A stretch of 64,000 nucleotides of DNA from Hyphobacterium indicum (GCF_003129605.1 NZ_QBDX01000004.1:434001-498000); one strand, 5' to 3'; positions 27,101-35,342 are shown, numbered from the stretch's first letter. Notes: generated by a model from the sequence alone, not told the origin. Program-made: numbers and translations.

Positions 27101-27227
27101 CTTCCGCACGATCAGCCTCGTCAAAGCCGATCTTGCCGGCCAGCGCGCGCGCCGCTTCTGATTCGTCAGCAAATTTGAGCGCGTCGATCCGGTCCCAGTC
27201 GAGACGGATGGGGGCGGTATCAGGCAT
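24108..27227 (-). CDS. putA: Bifunctional proline dehydrogenase / delta-1-pyrroline-5-carboxylate dehydrogenase PutA
   Basis: 1039 residues from ATG 27227 (MPDTAPIRLDWDRI), with GGAG upstream. PRODH barrel: RRFLVRLVKGAYWDTEIKFA and RIYAPVGSHEDLLPYLVRRL. Linker, then the aldehyde dehydrogenase domain with ISPWNFPLAIFTGQLAAALA, the Glu in FIAETGGLNGMF and the catalytic Cys in AGQRCSALR. It oxidises proline to glutamate in two channelled steps using FAD and NAD. The length matches the minimal type-A PutA of alphaproteobacteria, without the DNA-binding ribbon-helix-helix domain of E. coli PutA. Confidence 0.95.
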   Translation of the reverse strand: MPDTAPIRLDWDRIDALKFADESEAARALAGKIGFDEADRAEARKQAVDLVERARASTKVAGLMESFLQEFGLSNKEGLALMCLAEALLRVPDAETVDKLIAERISSGEWGGHVGKSEHWLVNASTLGLMLTGSVVGVDREAKKNPGVYMKRLTQRLGEPVIRAATMQAMKILGEQFVLGRTINAAIKRGHRTEGRLHSFDMLGEGARTHDDAARYHSRYLEAIAAVGKNRGEGPIELVDGVSVKLSALHPRYHAVKEKSVFEELYPLVLEQAEAAKSVNIGLCLDAEETDRLIISLKILERLAREPSLAGWDGLGLAIQAYQKRCEAVIETVIALGRETGRRFLVRLVKGAYWDTEIKFAQQMGWPDFPVWSTKPATDLNYLACAKLMLTAPDAIYAQFATHNAFTLCAVRLLAQKAGVERYEFQRLHGMGEPLYKAAEDAYGGNPVRIYAPVGSHEDLLPYLVRRLLENGANTSFVHSFLDKDVPAEDVASGPFDGADIIDRHPFIPTPPRLYGEHRANSAGVDLSQAAVRKRLAKVQAELDEKLPLPAGPIVNGKMYKTDPFKHASPINQHELVSIISNADDELIETAFESAQEAQPGWDKLGGPRRAEILRAMGDALEADTDRLIAIMTREGGKTLADGVAEVREAVDFCRYYANEAETRFAGPVRLPGPAGETNHLELRGRGVFVCISPWNFPLAIFTGQLAAALAAGNAVVAKPAEQTPLIACEAVKLFQKAGLPKDVLHLITGDGRAGAALVNDPRTGGVCFTGSTEVARIINKSLSEKDGPIVPFIAETGGLNGMFVDTSALKEQVIDDVIVSAFGSAGQRCSALRILFLPEDTADSFIEGLMGAMDVLALGDPADAFTDVGPVIDEEAKGVLDQHMTRMRVNAKVLKQANPGPLAADGHFFAPAMIELPSLDLMEREIFGPILHIVRYKRKDVGRLAAELAAKGYGLTLGIHSRLSRFHEEIMAAVPAGNVYVNRNITGAIVGVQPFGGEGLSGTGPKAGGPNYVPRFATERTVTVNISAQGGDPELLSL

Positions 27228-27345
27228 GGCAAATCTCCGCAGCGGCCAGACCACAATCCCGATCCATTCACCATGCAAGCGGCCTGCTGGCAAGAGGCTG
27301 AAACGCCTCTTCGCCATGTGCGTATTATGGTTTATGGAGATCGGT

Positions 27346-28500
27346 ATGAGCGAAGATCTGAACGAAATTGAGCCGGACGAGGAGATCGAGGCCGGCTTCG
27401 AGGACAAGCCCAAGCGCATCATGCTGGTCACCGACGCATGGGAGCCGCAGGTCAATGGCGTTGTCCGCACCCTCACCCGCACCACAGAGGAGTGCCGGGC
27501 CATGGGCCATGAGGTGGAAGTCATCCATCCCGGCCTCGGCTACAAGACCTGGCCCCTGCCGACCTATCCGGAAATCCAGCTGGCGCTCGGCGCCCGCAAG
27601 GATATCGAGGAGCGCTTCAAGGCGTTCGAGCCGGAAGCCATTCACATCTCCACCGAAGGCACGCTGGGCATGGCCGCGCGCGCGGTCTGCCTGAAATGGA
27701 AGCTGCCCTTCACCACGAGCTACCACACCAAATTCCCCGAATATGTGCATGCCCGCTTTCCCTTCATTCCGCTGTCGGCGGGCTATGCTTTCATGCGCTG
27801 GTTCCATAATGCCGGGGGCCGGCTGATGGTCGCCACGCCCTCCATGCGCGATGATCTGGCGGCGCGCGGTTTCAAGAACATCACGCCCTGGGCGCGCGGC
27901 GTGGATACCGTGCTCTTCAATCCTGATAAACGCGGGATTGATGGCGGCGTCTATCAGGAGCTGGAAGGGCCCATCTGGGTCTATGTCGGCCGCGTTTCGG
28001 TCGAGAAGAATATCGAGGCCTTCCTCGATTGCGAACTGCCCGGCACCAAGGTCGTCATCGGCCCCGGCCCGCAGCTCGACCAGTTGCGCAAGGAATACCC
28101 GGACATCCAGTTCCTCGGACCCAGATATGGCGACGAGCTCGCCCGCTATTTTGCCGACGCTGACGTCTTCGTCTTCCCCAGCCTGACCGACACATTCGGC
28201 CTGGTGATCCTGGAATCCATGGCCTGCGGCACGCCGGTCGCCGCTTTCCCGGCCCCGGGCCCGAAAGACCTCATCCCCGGAACAGGGGCGGGCGCCGTCT
28301 CGGAAGATTTGCAGGAAGCCTGTCTGGAAGCGCTGAAGATGAAGCGCGAACGCTGCCGCGAATATGCGGAAACCTTCTCCTGGAAAGCCTGTGCCGAAGA
28401 ATTCGTGAAAAACCTCAAACCCCAGCCCAAGCCGGAGGGCCGGCGCTTCTGGCGCCGCCTGCGCCGTCTCGGCCGCCGGGAACAGAAACCGCTTTTCTAG
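27346..28500 (+). CDS. Glycosyltransferase family 1/4 (GT-B)
   Basis: 384 residues from ATG 27346, which has GGAG 6 bases upstream. N-terminal acceptor domain RIMLVTDAWEPQVNGVVRTL; the C-terminal donor domain has IWVYVGRVSVEKNIEAFLD and FVFPSLTDTFGLVILESMAC, the GT4 nucleotide-sugar site, with Asp in place of the first Glu of the usual E-x7-E. No membrane segment; the C-terminus is strongly basic (RRFWRRLRRLGRREQK), consistent with membrane contact. Related enzymes transfer mannosyl, glucosyl or sulfoquinovosyl groups to lipids. It is divergent from putA. The exact substrate is unknown. Confidence 0.85.
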   Translation: MSEDLNEIEPDEEIEAGFEDKPKRIMLVTDAWEPQVNGVVRTLTRTTEECRAMGHEVEVIHPGLGYKTWPLPTYPEIQLALGARKDIEERFKAFEPEAIHISTEGTLGMAARAVCLKWKLPFTTSYHTKFPEYVHARFPFIPLSAGYAFMRWFHNAGGRLMVATPSMRDDLAARGFKNITPWARGVDTVLFNPDKRGIDGGVYQELEGPIWVYVGRVSVEKNIEAFLDCELPGTKVVIGPGPQLDQLRKEYPDIQFLGPRYGDELARYFADADVFVFPSLTDTFGLVILESMACGTPVAAFPAPGPKDLIPGTGAGAVSEDLQEACLEALKMKRERCREYAETFSWKACAEEFVKNLKPQPKPEGRRFWRRLRRLGRREQKPLF

Positions 28501-28533
28501 GGGCCGGACCGGAGAAACCCTCCGCTTCCGGAG

Positions 28534-28556
28534 ACCCTCCGGTCAAGCCGGAGGGT
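28534..28556 (+). terminator. Stem-loop after the glycosyltransferase gene
   Basis: ACCCTCCGG-tcaag-CCGGAGGGT forms a perfect 9-bp stem 34 bp after the stop codon. No T-run follows immediately, so it is only a candidate terminator. Confidence 0.45.
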
Positions 28557-28584
28557 CACAATGGATTTTGTAAGATAAGAGCGC

Positions 28585-28706
28585 TTTCCCCTCCCCCTGG
28601 TGGGGAGGGGCAGGGGTGGGGGGGTAATTACCGGCATGGCATTTGCCATCATCACCCCACCCTGACGGCTGCGCCGTCTTCCCTCCCCATCAAGGGGAGG
28701 GGAAGG
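28585..28706. repeat. GC-rich palindromic intergenic repeat
   Basis: The element begins with a stem-loop of CCCCTCCCC / GGGGAGGGG (28588-28610) and ends with CCCTCCCC / GGGGAGGG (28681-28701). The inner part (CAGGGGTGGGG on the left, CCCCACCCTG on the right) is also complementary, so the whole 120 bp is one imperfect inverted repeat. It contains no gene. A similar but not identical element lies at 53797-53912. Such palindromic elements are scattered between genes in many alphaproteobacteria. Confidence 0.7.
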
Positions 28707-28737
28707 AGGAAGATCAGCACAAGTCCCTGAAAGCGTC

Positions 28738-29835
28738 CTAATGCCCTTCCGGCGCTTCCGTCATCGTCTCCAGCGCATTGACGCGCTCGACCAATTCCAT
28801 GCGCCGGGCTTCCGGCAGCGGGATCAGGCCGCGATTGGTCAGATAGCCGAATTCTCCCCAGGCTTCGTCCGAGGCAAATTCCTGCAGATACTCCTGGATG
28901 CCCGGCACCACGCCGACATGCTGGACCTTGGCATAGACAAACATGGAGCGCGAAATCGGGTATTCGCCGCTTGCGATGGCATCGAATTCCGGTGCCACGC
29001 CATCAACGCGCGCCGCCTGGATGCGGTCGCCATTCTGCGCCAGGAAGGAATAGCCGAACACGCCATAGGCGGTCGGTGTGTTCACCAGCGTCTGGACGAT
29101 GGCATTGTCATTCTCGCCGCTGTCAATCCAGGCACCGTCTTCGCGGATCCGCGCTGCCGCCTCATCGGAAATCTCGCAACCGGTCTCGGCGGTCACGTCC
29201 TCGGCCCCGGCTTCCATGCCCAGTTCCACGAACGCATCGCGCGTGCCGGAAGTCGGCGGCGGTCCGAAGACTTCAATCCGCAGATCCGGCAGCGACGCAT
29301 CAATGTCCGACCAGCTGACATAGGGGTTGTCGATCATGGTGCAGTCATCCGCCGGCACTTGCGCAGCCAGGGCGCGCCATATCTGGCTCCGGGAAATATC
29401 GAGCTGCGGGCCGGTCGACACATTGGCGATGACAATGCCGTCAAAACCGATCGGCAATTCGACGATATCGCGGACCCCATTGGTCTGGCACAACGCATAT
29501 TCGCTGGGCGTCATCCGCCGCGACGCGCCGGTCAGGTCCGGGCGGTCAACACCGACGCCCGAGCAGAAAAGCTGCATACCACCGCCCGTGCCCGTCGATT
29601 CGACAACCGGAGTCGGAAAATCGGTGCGCGCGCCGAAGCTTTCCGCAACCGCCGTGGTGAACGGAAACACGGTCGAGGACCCGACAATGCGCACCACATT
29701 GCGCGAGCCGGATCCGGCCCCGCCGCTGGAAGCCGGGGCGGATGCCGTGCCGGATGAGCCGGTGCCGGCATCCGAGCAGGCCGCCAGGGCCAGAAGGCCC
29801 GAGCCGATGACGCTGGTAAGAAGGAGTTTTTTCAT
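28738..29835 (-). CDS. PstS-like phosphate-binding lipoprotein
   Basis: 365 residues. Lipoprotein signal with lipobox LAAC, then a Ser/Gly/Ala-rich linker and the PstS fold: VRIVGSSTVFPFTTAVAESF (phosphate loop), ESTGTGGGMQLFCSGVG, DLTGASRRMTPSEYALC and GPPPTSGTRDAFVELGMEAG. It is a high-affinity phosphate receptor of the SphX/PstS type. No pstCAB genes follow within the window; the gene is the last of the phosphate/phosphonate group, 80 bp after the porin gene on the same strand, probably in one transcript. Confidence 0.88.
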   Translation of the reverse strand: MKKLLLTSVIGSGLLALAACSDAGTGSSGTASAPASSGGAGSGSRNVVRIVGSSTVFPFTTAVAESFGARTDFPTPVVESTGTGGGMQLFCSGVGVDRPDLTGASRRMTPSEYALCQTNGVRDIVELPIGFDGIVIANVSTGPQLDISRSQIWRALAAQVPADDCTMIDNPYVSWSDIDASLPDLRIEVFGPPPTSGTRDAFVELGMEAGAEDVTAETGCEISDEAAARIREDGAWIDSGENDNAIVQTLVNTPTAYGVFGYSFLAQNGDRIQAARVDGVAPEFDAIASGEYPISRSMFVYAKVQHVGVVPGIQEYLQEFASDEAWGEFGYLTNRGLIPLPEARRMELVERVNALETMTEAPEGH

Positions 29836-29915
29836 GGTGTGAATTCCCGTTTTCTGTTTGGGACCGGATTTTTGCGATGTTTAGACTGTCTGCCGTGTGG
29901 CGGTGTGTGAATTTT

Positions 29916-31037
29916 TTATGGCCAGGTCAGCTGGAAGCGCATCTGGAAGCCCTGGAAGTCGCCTTCACCGAAGCGGGCCGGGCCTTCAACATCCGCCAGG
30001 ATGACATTGGCCATGACGCGGACATTGCGTTCCACCTGCCAGTTCAGGCCGGCTGTATAGGCGGTCTGGCGACCGGCGCTGTCGGTATCGAGCTGGTCGA
30101 TTCGCCCCACGATTTCCCACGCCCCCCAACCGCCATTGCTCAGCGATTGCGCCGGGGTCACGCCGCGCATGACACCATCGGAGGCGCGGTAGACGCGGCT
30201 CTCACCGGTCAGCATCCAGCCCCCTGACACCCCCCAGGCCGTGGCATCGGCCGCGCCCTCGGCATCTTCGGTGGCGAGCTCGGCCAGCACGTGAAACGGG
30301 CCGTTGATGTAAAGCGCTTCAACGCCGATCAGGGTCGAGTTCTCCGCCGTCGTGCGCTGGTCGACATAGCGATCCGCGAGGCTTGCCCCGGGACGGGCAC
30401 GGAACCGGATGCTCTGCGGCTCGCCGGCATCGCGATGATACTGGCGTGCATGCACGCCCAGGTGCAGGACGCGGCCGGTTTCATTGATCGGCGCGAATGT
30501 GGCACGCCCGGCAATGACCGTGGAGTCCGAAATATCGAAATCGGCCGTGCTGTCACCGATTGATCCGCCGAACACGCCGGCGGCGACGGAGTAGTTTTCG
30601 CCCGAATGATCGACCAGAATTCCGATGCGCCGGTCATAGCGGAACGCCTGCGCCGGCTGCGCGCGTTCCATGAAGGTATTGACGGTCGAGGAGGTGATAT
30701 ACTCGATCGAGTTCGGGGTTTTCTGGTTGCCGAAAGTGATGCGGAAATTCTCACCGCTCCAGCGCAGGCGGACATCCTTGAACGACACCTTGTCGCCGCC
30801 GAAGTCCAGTTCCGCGACAAAGCTGAAATCATCCCATCCGCCCTGCAATCCCATGCGGGCCGCGCGAAGTGTGGAATCCTCCGCGCTGTTCTGGCGGGCC
30901 GCGAAATCTTCCTCGAAGCTCGCGACATCCACAAAAATGCGGCCGCGCGCTTCAATGGTGAAAGCTTCCTGCGCCACGGCAGGGCCGGCCGATGCCAGAA
31001 GCGCGAGAAGCGCGAGAAGCGAAACAAGACGGAACAT
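29916..31037 (-). CDS. OprP/OprO-like phosphate-selective porin
   Basis: 373 residues from ATG 31037, chosen because it begins a typical signal peptide (FRLVSLLALLALLASAGPAVA). The mature part is a 16-strand porin-type barrel: LRAARMGLQGGWDDFSFVAE, DVRLRWSGENFRITFGNQKT, DRRIGILVDHSGENYSVAAG, and it ends in a strand FQMRFQLTWP. The family takes up phosphate or polyphosphate across the outer membrane. It sits between the phosphonate transporter and the PstS-like gene, which fits phosphate-starvation use. Confidence 0.85.
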   Translation of the reverse strand: MFRLVSLLALLALLASAGPAVAQEAFTIEARGRIFVDVASFEEDFAARQNSAEDSTLRAARMGLQGGWDDFSFVAELDFGGDKVSFKDVRLRWSGENFRITFGNQKTPNSIEYITSSTVNTFMERAQPAQAFRYDRRIGILVDHSGENYSVAAGVFGGSIGDSTADFDISDSTVIAGRATFAPINETGRVLHLGVHARQYHRDAGEPQSIRFRARPGASLADRYVDQRTTAENSTLIGVEALYINGPFHVLAELATEDAEGAADATAWGVSGGWMLTGESRVYRASDGVMRGVTPAQSLSNGGWGAWEIVGRIDQLDTDSAGRQTAYTAGLNWQVERNVRVMANVILADVEGPARFGEGDFQGFQMRFQLTWP

Positions 31038-31225
31038 GGAGCAATCCTTCAAGGCTGCGTCGCCCTTCCATGACACTTCGGTATCAGAACGACGACAAAT
31101 TCGCCGCCGCTCTATGAAGGTTTGACTGCATATTTTTGACGGATGCGCGAAGCTTTTGTGACAACGCCAGAGGCCGGACCGGCCTCTTGCCGGCCCGCTC
31201 TCCGGGCATCCAAAATCACGAAACC

Positions 31226-33295
31226 CTACATCAGGCGCTTGCGCAGAACCTGTGACAGCATGTCGACCAGCGTCACGGCAATGATGATGATGCCGATGAT
31301 GACCGCCGTCTTGCCGTATTCGAAGGACCGGATGTTCTCGATCAGAACCTGTCCGATACCGCCAGCCCCGATCAGGCCGAGAATCGTCGCCGAGCGCGTA
31401 TTCGATTCGAACCGGTAGAGCGCATAGGACGCCCACAGCGGGATGACTTGCGGCACCACCGCCCAGGTGACCTCGTTCATCGGACCGGCACCGGTGGCGC
31501 GAACCCCCTCGACCGGGCCTTCATCAATGGATTCCACGGCCTCGGAGAACAGCTTGCCCAGGACGCCGGCCGTGTGGAAGGCAAGGGCCAGAACACCGGC
31601 AAACGGGCCGAGTCCCACAGCGGCAACAAACACCGCCGCGACCACCAGTTCATTGATCGCCCGCAGCCCGTCCATGACGATCCGCACCGGACGCCGGATC
31701 CAGAAGGGTGCGATATTCGACGCCCCCAGAAGGCCGAGCGGAATGGCCAGAACGACGGCGAAGAAGGTGCCCCACAGCGCGATCTGGATGGTGACCAGGA
31801 TCTGCTCCATATAGGTCTGCCATTCGGTGAAGTCCGGCCGCGCAAAACCCGCCAGATATTCGCCCATGCGGTCCGCATTGGCACCGAGCAGCGGGAATTT
31901 GAACACTTCCGCCGGCCAGAAGCTCCAGATCAGCAAGCCGAAGAAGCCGCCCCAGATCACCGCATCAATCAGCCGGTCGGTGAACAGCCGCGCCGGCGCG
32001 TGCCGGGGCGGGCGGCTGACAAACAGCACAAGGCCGAAAACAAGGAGGCCCACCAGCAGGCCGATAAAGGCGCGGCGCAGGGTGGGGTCGGCTTCTGCGT
32101 CCCGGTTGCCCATGAGCTGGACCGATTGCGGCGGCGGCACGCCCTGGTCCTGCAGGAATGTGCTGACCAGATCGCTGACCGCATCCTGGTTCTGGCCCGG
32201 ATTGGCCAGCATGCTGGCGCGGGCGGATTCAATCGCCAGCGAGACTTCCTGCGTCGCAATGGCCCGCTCCTGGAGCGCGACCTCTGCCAGCTCGGTCTCG
32301 ATCTCCGCCAGCCGGTCGCCAAGCGCCGTCAGCTCTTCCTCGCGGAGCACGTCATTCATATCCGTATCGGCCTGAAGTCTCGCGATCGACGCCAGCGTGC
32401 TGGCACGCCGGTCGATCAGTTCGAGCCGCTGGATCGGCAGGAAATGGTCATTTGTGGCTGGCAGGAAGCCGCCCATTTCCAGCTCGCGCAGCACCGCCTG
32501 TTCGCGGGCCCGCTGCTCGGCATCCCCGCGCCAGCCATAGGTCAGGAAGAATTCCTGGATGCGGGCGCGCGCTTCGGCGGGAAGGTCGGTGCGCCACATG
32601 ATCGGATCGGTCTGGATCAGGGGCGAGCGCCAGATGATCCGGATGTTTTCCAGCACTTCCGGACGGGTCCGCGACAGGCGCTCGATATTCGTCGTATTAT
32701 TGGTGGCCGCATCCAGCTGTTCATTCGCCACCGTCAGCAGGTTGGATTCATGGCTGGCGCGGGTGACCTGGTTGAAGCAGTCCTGCGGATCGATTCCACG
32801 CGGCGAAAAGACATAGGCGTTGGGAACCAGCGTGCCGGATGTCGACAAGGGATCGCCGAAGCCGAAATCGATGCTGCCATCGCACACCAGCAGATCATCC
32901 AGAGTCTGCAGGGGGCTGTTGGCGGGCACGATGATGATGGAACGATAGCCGAGCTGTCCGTCCGGATAGATGAATTTGGCAAAGACTTCGGCATTGGCCC
33001 GGCGGGCCGCTTCAAGGCCGGACCGGTTGGTCAGCCAGGCAATATGCACCTGATTGGCGCGCATCGCCTCGACCACGCCGGTATAATCCCCGGCCGAGCG
33101 CAATTCGATATCATAGCCCGTATCCCGGGTCATATCCTCGACAAACGGTTCCCACAGGGCCAGCACGTTTTCCGACTGCTCGGTCGCCACAACGCCGAAC
33201 ACAATCCGGTTTCCCTCGTCCTGTGCAGAAGCGGCCGCAGCCAGGCCAAGAACGGCCAGGCCGGCGAGAAGGCGGGCCAGACACCGGATCATCAT
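31226..33295 (-). CDS. Fused phosphonate/phosphate ABC transporter: PhnD-like binding protein + PhnE-like permease
   Basis: 689 residues in one open frame. Signal peptide 1-24. Residues 30-285 are a PhnD-type binding domain (IVFGVVATEQSENVLALWEP; ligand loop GDPLSTSGTLVPNAYVF). Residues 290-360 are charged and helical, probably coiled coil. Membrane segments at about 408-426 and 442-460 lead to the PhnE permease (about 490-689), with the EAA loop FSEAVESIDEGPVEGVRATG and GGIGQVLIENIRSF. Its start overlaps phnC by 4 bp. Binding protein and permease are normally separate genes; no break or stop lies between them here. Confidence 0.88.
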   Translation of the reverse strand: MMIRCLARLLAGLAVLGLAAAASAQDEGNRIVFGVVATEQSENVLALWEPFVEDMTRDTGYDIELRSAGDYTGVVEAMRANQVHIAWLTNRSGLEAARRANAEVFAKFIYPDGQLGYRSIIIVPANSPLQTLDDLLVCDGSIDFGFGDPLSTSGTLVPNAYVFSPRGIDPQDCFNQVTRASHESNLLTVANEQLDAATNNTTNIERLSRTRPEVLENIRIIWRSPLIQTDPIMWRTDLPAEARARIQEFFLTYGWRGDAEQRAREQAVLRELEMGGFLPATNDHFLPIQRLELIDRRASTLASIARLQADTDMNDVLREEELTALGDRLAEIETELAEVALQERAIATQEVSLAIESARASMLANPGQNQDAVSDLVSTFLQDQGVPPPQSVQLMGNRDAEADPTLRRAFIGLLVGLLVFGLVLFVSRPPRHAPARLFTDRLIDAVIWGGFFGLLIWSFWPAEVFKFPLLGANADRMGEYLAGFARPDFTEWQTYMEQILVTIQIALWGTFFAVVLAIPLGLLGASNIAPFWIRRPVRIVMDGLRAINELVVAAVFVAAVGLGPFAGVLALAFHTAGVLGKLFSEAVESIDEGPVEGVRATGAGPMNEVTWAVVPQVIPLWASYALYRFESNTRSATILGLIGAGGIGQVLIENIRSFEYGKTAVIIGIIIIAVTLVDMLSQVLRKRLM

Positions 33296-34092
33296 GCCAG
33301 CTCTCCTTCTTCATCCATGACGCCGATATATTCATCGCCATAGATCTCGATCAGCCGTTCACGGGTCAGCCCGTTTGTCGGACCGTCATAAATGATTTCG
33401 CCGGCTTTCAGTGCCACAGCGCGGCGGCAATATTTCAGTGCATAATCAACCTGGTGGAGCGTCACCACCACGGTGATGCCGTCTTCCGCGTTCAATTCGG
33501 ACAGGAGCCGCATGACATTGCGGGCCGAGACCGGGTCAAGCGAGGCAATGGGTTCATCGGCGAAAATCGCCTTCGCGCCCTGGACCATGGCGCGCGCAAT
33601 GGCGCCGCGCTGCTGCTGGCCACCGGACAGATTGGCGGCGCGATTACCGGCATATTCGACAATGCCGACGCGTTCGAGCGAATCCATCGCCTTCTTGCGG
33701 TCGGCCGGAGAAAAGCGTCCCAGCACACCTTTCCATTGCGGCATGCGGCCCAGCGCACCCAGCAGCACATTGGAATAGAGGCTGATGCGCTTGACCAGAT
33801 TGAATTGCTGGAAAATGAAACCGACCTGGGCGCGGGCCCGGCGGACGCCGCGTGACAGCTTGCCCGCCTCCTGCACCCGGTCACCGAACAGGCGCGTGAC
33901 CCCGGACGAGGAATCCGCGATCTGCAGGCCGGCCCCGACGCGCAGTAGCGTCGATTTGCCCGAGCCGGACGGCCCGATCAGGGCGACCATTTCGCCTTTT
34001 TCAACGGTCAGCGAGACACCTTTCAGCGCCTGAGTCGTCCCGAAGGTCACACTGATATTTTCGGCCAGAAGTGCCGGTGCCGAGTCAGACAT
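33292..34092 (-). CDS. phnC: Phosphonate/phosphate ABC transporter ATPase PhnC
   Basis: 266 residues. Walker A GPSGSGKSTLL, ABC signature NLSGGQQQRGAIARAM, Walker B KAIFADEPIASLDP and the H-loop VVTLHQVDYALKYC. It energises the fused PhnD-PhnE protein encoded immediately downstream with a 4-bp overlap. A Pho box lies 48 bp upstream of its start. Confidence 0.94.
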   Translation of the reverse strand: MSDSAPALLAENISVTFGTTQALKGVSLTVEKGEMVALIGPSGSGKSTLLRVGAGLQIADSSSGVTRLFGDRVQEAGKLSRGVRRARAQVGFIFQQFNLVKRISLYSNVLLGALGRMPQWKGVLGRFSPADRKKAMDSLERVGIVEYAGNRAANLSGGQQQRGAIARAMVQGAKAIFADEPIASLDPVSARNVMRLLSELNAEDGITVVVTLHQVDYALKYCRRAVALKAGEIIYDGPTNGLTRERLIEIYGDEYIGVMDEEGELA

Positions 34093-34139
34093 GAAGGCAA
34101 AGCCCCTGTTTGCGATCCATTTTCCCTTGCCGGTCTTGC

Positions 34140-34157
34140 GTGACAGTTTTGTGAAAT
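34140..34157 (-). promoter_or_regulatory. Pho box upstream of phnC
   Basis: Read on the minus strand this is ATTTCACAAAACTGTCAC, matching the PhoB consensus CTGTCAT-AAAA-CTGTCAT at 14 of 18 positions with a perfect central AAAACTGTCA. It lies 48-65 bp before the phnC ATG and right after the end of the upstream gene, so the phnC transcript is probably switched on by phosphate starvation. Confidence 0.65.
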
Positions 34158-34161
34158 CCCC

Positions 34162-34614
34162 TCACCTGTCAGCAGCTTCCCGGCAACTTATCAGCCCCAT
34201 TAGCGGAGAAACCTCTTCGGCACCACCCGGCAGAGTCCGCCGCAATAGTGCGCGGCCGATCACCGCCTCGCCCTCACGCGCAGCCGTGATCTCGCCCTCG
34301 ATCGAAATGACCTCACCCGATGGCAGCCGGTAGGCCCTCGAAACGCGCTGCCCGGCAGCATAGGGACCGGAGCGCGCGGTCGTGCCCAGTTCCAGGATTT
34401 CCCCTGCCCGCCAGAGGCGCGCTTGACCGCGGCTCTCATTCTCGAACAGGCGTAGTGGATTGGGTTCGGCCCGGTCCCAGAAAAACGCGCCGCACTCTCC
34501 GGCTGGCAGGTCCTGCGGCGGCAATCCCGGTTCCGCGTCCTGGGCCTTTGCCATGACAGGCAGAACCAGAAGAAAGACGAGCGCCGCGCAGCCTTTTGAA
34601 GCCAGCCTGTTCAT
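34162..34614 (-). CDS. Small secreted protein at the end of the gsp operon
   Basis: 150 residues with signal peptide ALVFLLVLPVMAKA. The mature part has two cysteines (AGECGAFFWDR and LISCREAADR) that could form a disulfide, a likely beta-rich fold, and no family I recognise. Its start overlaps the gspN stop by 4 bp, so it is translated as the last gene of the type II secretion operon. It may be an accessory factor or substrate of the secretion system; this is inferred from position. Confidence 0.65.
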   Translation of the reverse strand: MNRLASKGCAALVFLLVLPVMAKAQDAEPGLPPQDLPAGECGAFFWDRAEPNPLRLFENESRGQARLWRAGEILELGTTARSGPYAAGQRVSRAYRLPSGEVISIEGEITAAREGEAVIGRALLRRTLPGGAEEVSPLMGLISCREAADR

Positions 34615-35342
34615 GCCAATTGCCCTTCGCCGCGATGCCGCCAGACTGGCCCGTCCTGCGTGAAACCGGCGGCAGAGAAGACCGGAGTCAGGGAGGCGTC
34701 AATCAGAACCGCCTCCGCCGACCAGCGGTAAAGCCCGGACGGGGTCACAGAAACAGTCAGGCGGAGTTCCATGTCCGCGCTGGCCCCGGACAGGTCGGCA
34801 AACAGCACGCCGCCATCACAGGAGAGCGGCCCTTGCAGGAGCGGCGCGTCCACCTCGTAGCGGGAAGCGATGCCGATCAGCGCCGATGTCCGGACCTCGC
34901 CCTCGGCTTGCACACAGCCCGCATCGGTCACCGCAAGCGTGCCAATCTCCAGCGATAGCGTATCGTCCGCCCCCACGCCCGGCAGCGGCAGCCCCAGCGC
35001 GTGGAAGGTCCCGCTCAGGCGCGTCTCGCGCAGCCCGGCCGATGCCAGGCCGGCATAGGCCACACCTGCGCCGCGCGCCCCGGAATCGGAGACCTGCCAG
35101 TCAAACACCGCCTGCCCGGTCAGCAACGCGCCCGGCAGGAGGGCGACGTCCACACGTTCGAACCGTGCCGGCCCCGCCGAAGCGGTATAGAGGCGGCCAT
35201 TCCACACCGGGCCGAACGCACTGGCGTCACGCCCCAGCGGGCCCCCGGCCAGCCCGTGCACAAGGGCCAGCGGCATCAGCGCAAGGGCAAAGGCCATCAG
35301 CAGCAAAGCACCTACCATCAGCATCCATCGCCAGGACATCAT
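34611..35342 (-). CDS. gspN: Type II secretion system protein GspN
   Basis: 243 residues. One N-terminal membrane segment (WMLMVGALLLMAFALALMPL) followed by a periplasmic beta-rich domain (GPVWNGRLYTASAGPARFER, LLPGALLTGQAVFDW), characteristic of T2SSN. It has a 4-bp overlap with gspM. Confidence 0.82.
   Translation of the reverse strand: MMSWRWMLMVGALLLMAFALALMPLALVHGLAGGPLGRDASAFGPVWNGRLYTASAGPARFERVDVALLPGALLTGQAVFDWQVSDSGARGAGVAYAGLASAGLRETRLSGTFHALGLPLPGVGADDTLSLEIGTLAVTDAGCVQAEGEVRTSALIGIASRYEVDAPLLQGPLSCDGGVLFADLSGASADMELRLTVSVTPSGLYRWSAEAVLIDASLTPVFSAAGFTQDGPVWRHRGEGQLA

Noticed and set aside
24324-27161. A 945-residue open frame on the plus strand
   Set aside because: It is antisense to putA, whose domains are clear. 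Long antisense frames are common in GC-rich DNA with strong third-position bias; no family motif is seen.
31150-31165. A second Pho box before the porin gene
   Set aside because: Only a single TTGTCAC-like half with a poor second half could be found, and it overlaps the region just after phnDE; too weak to claim.
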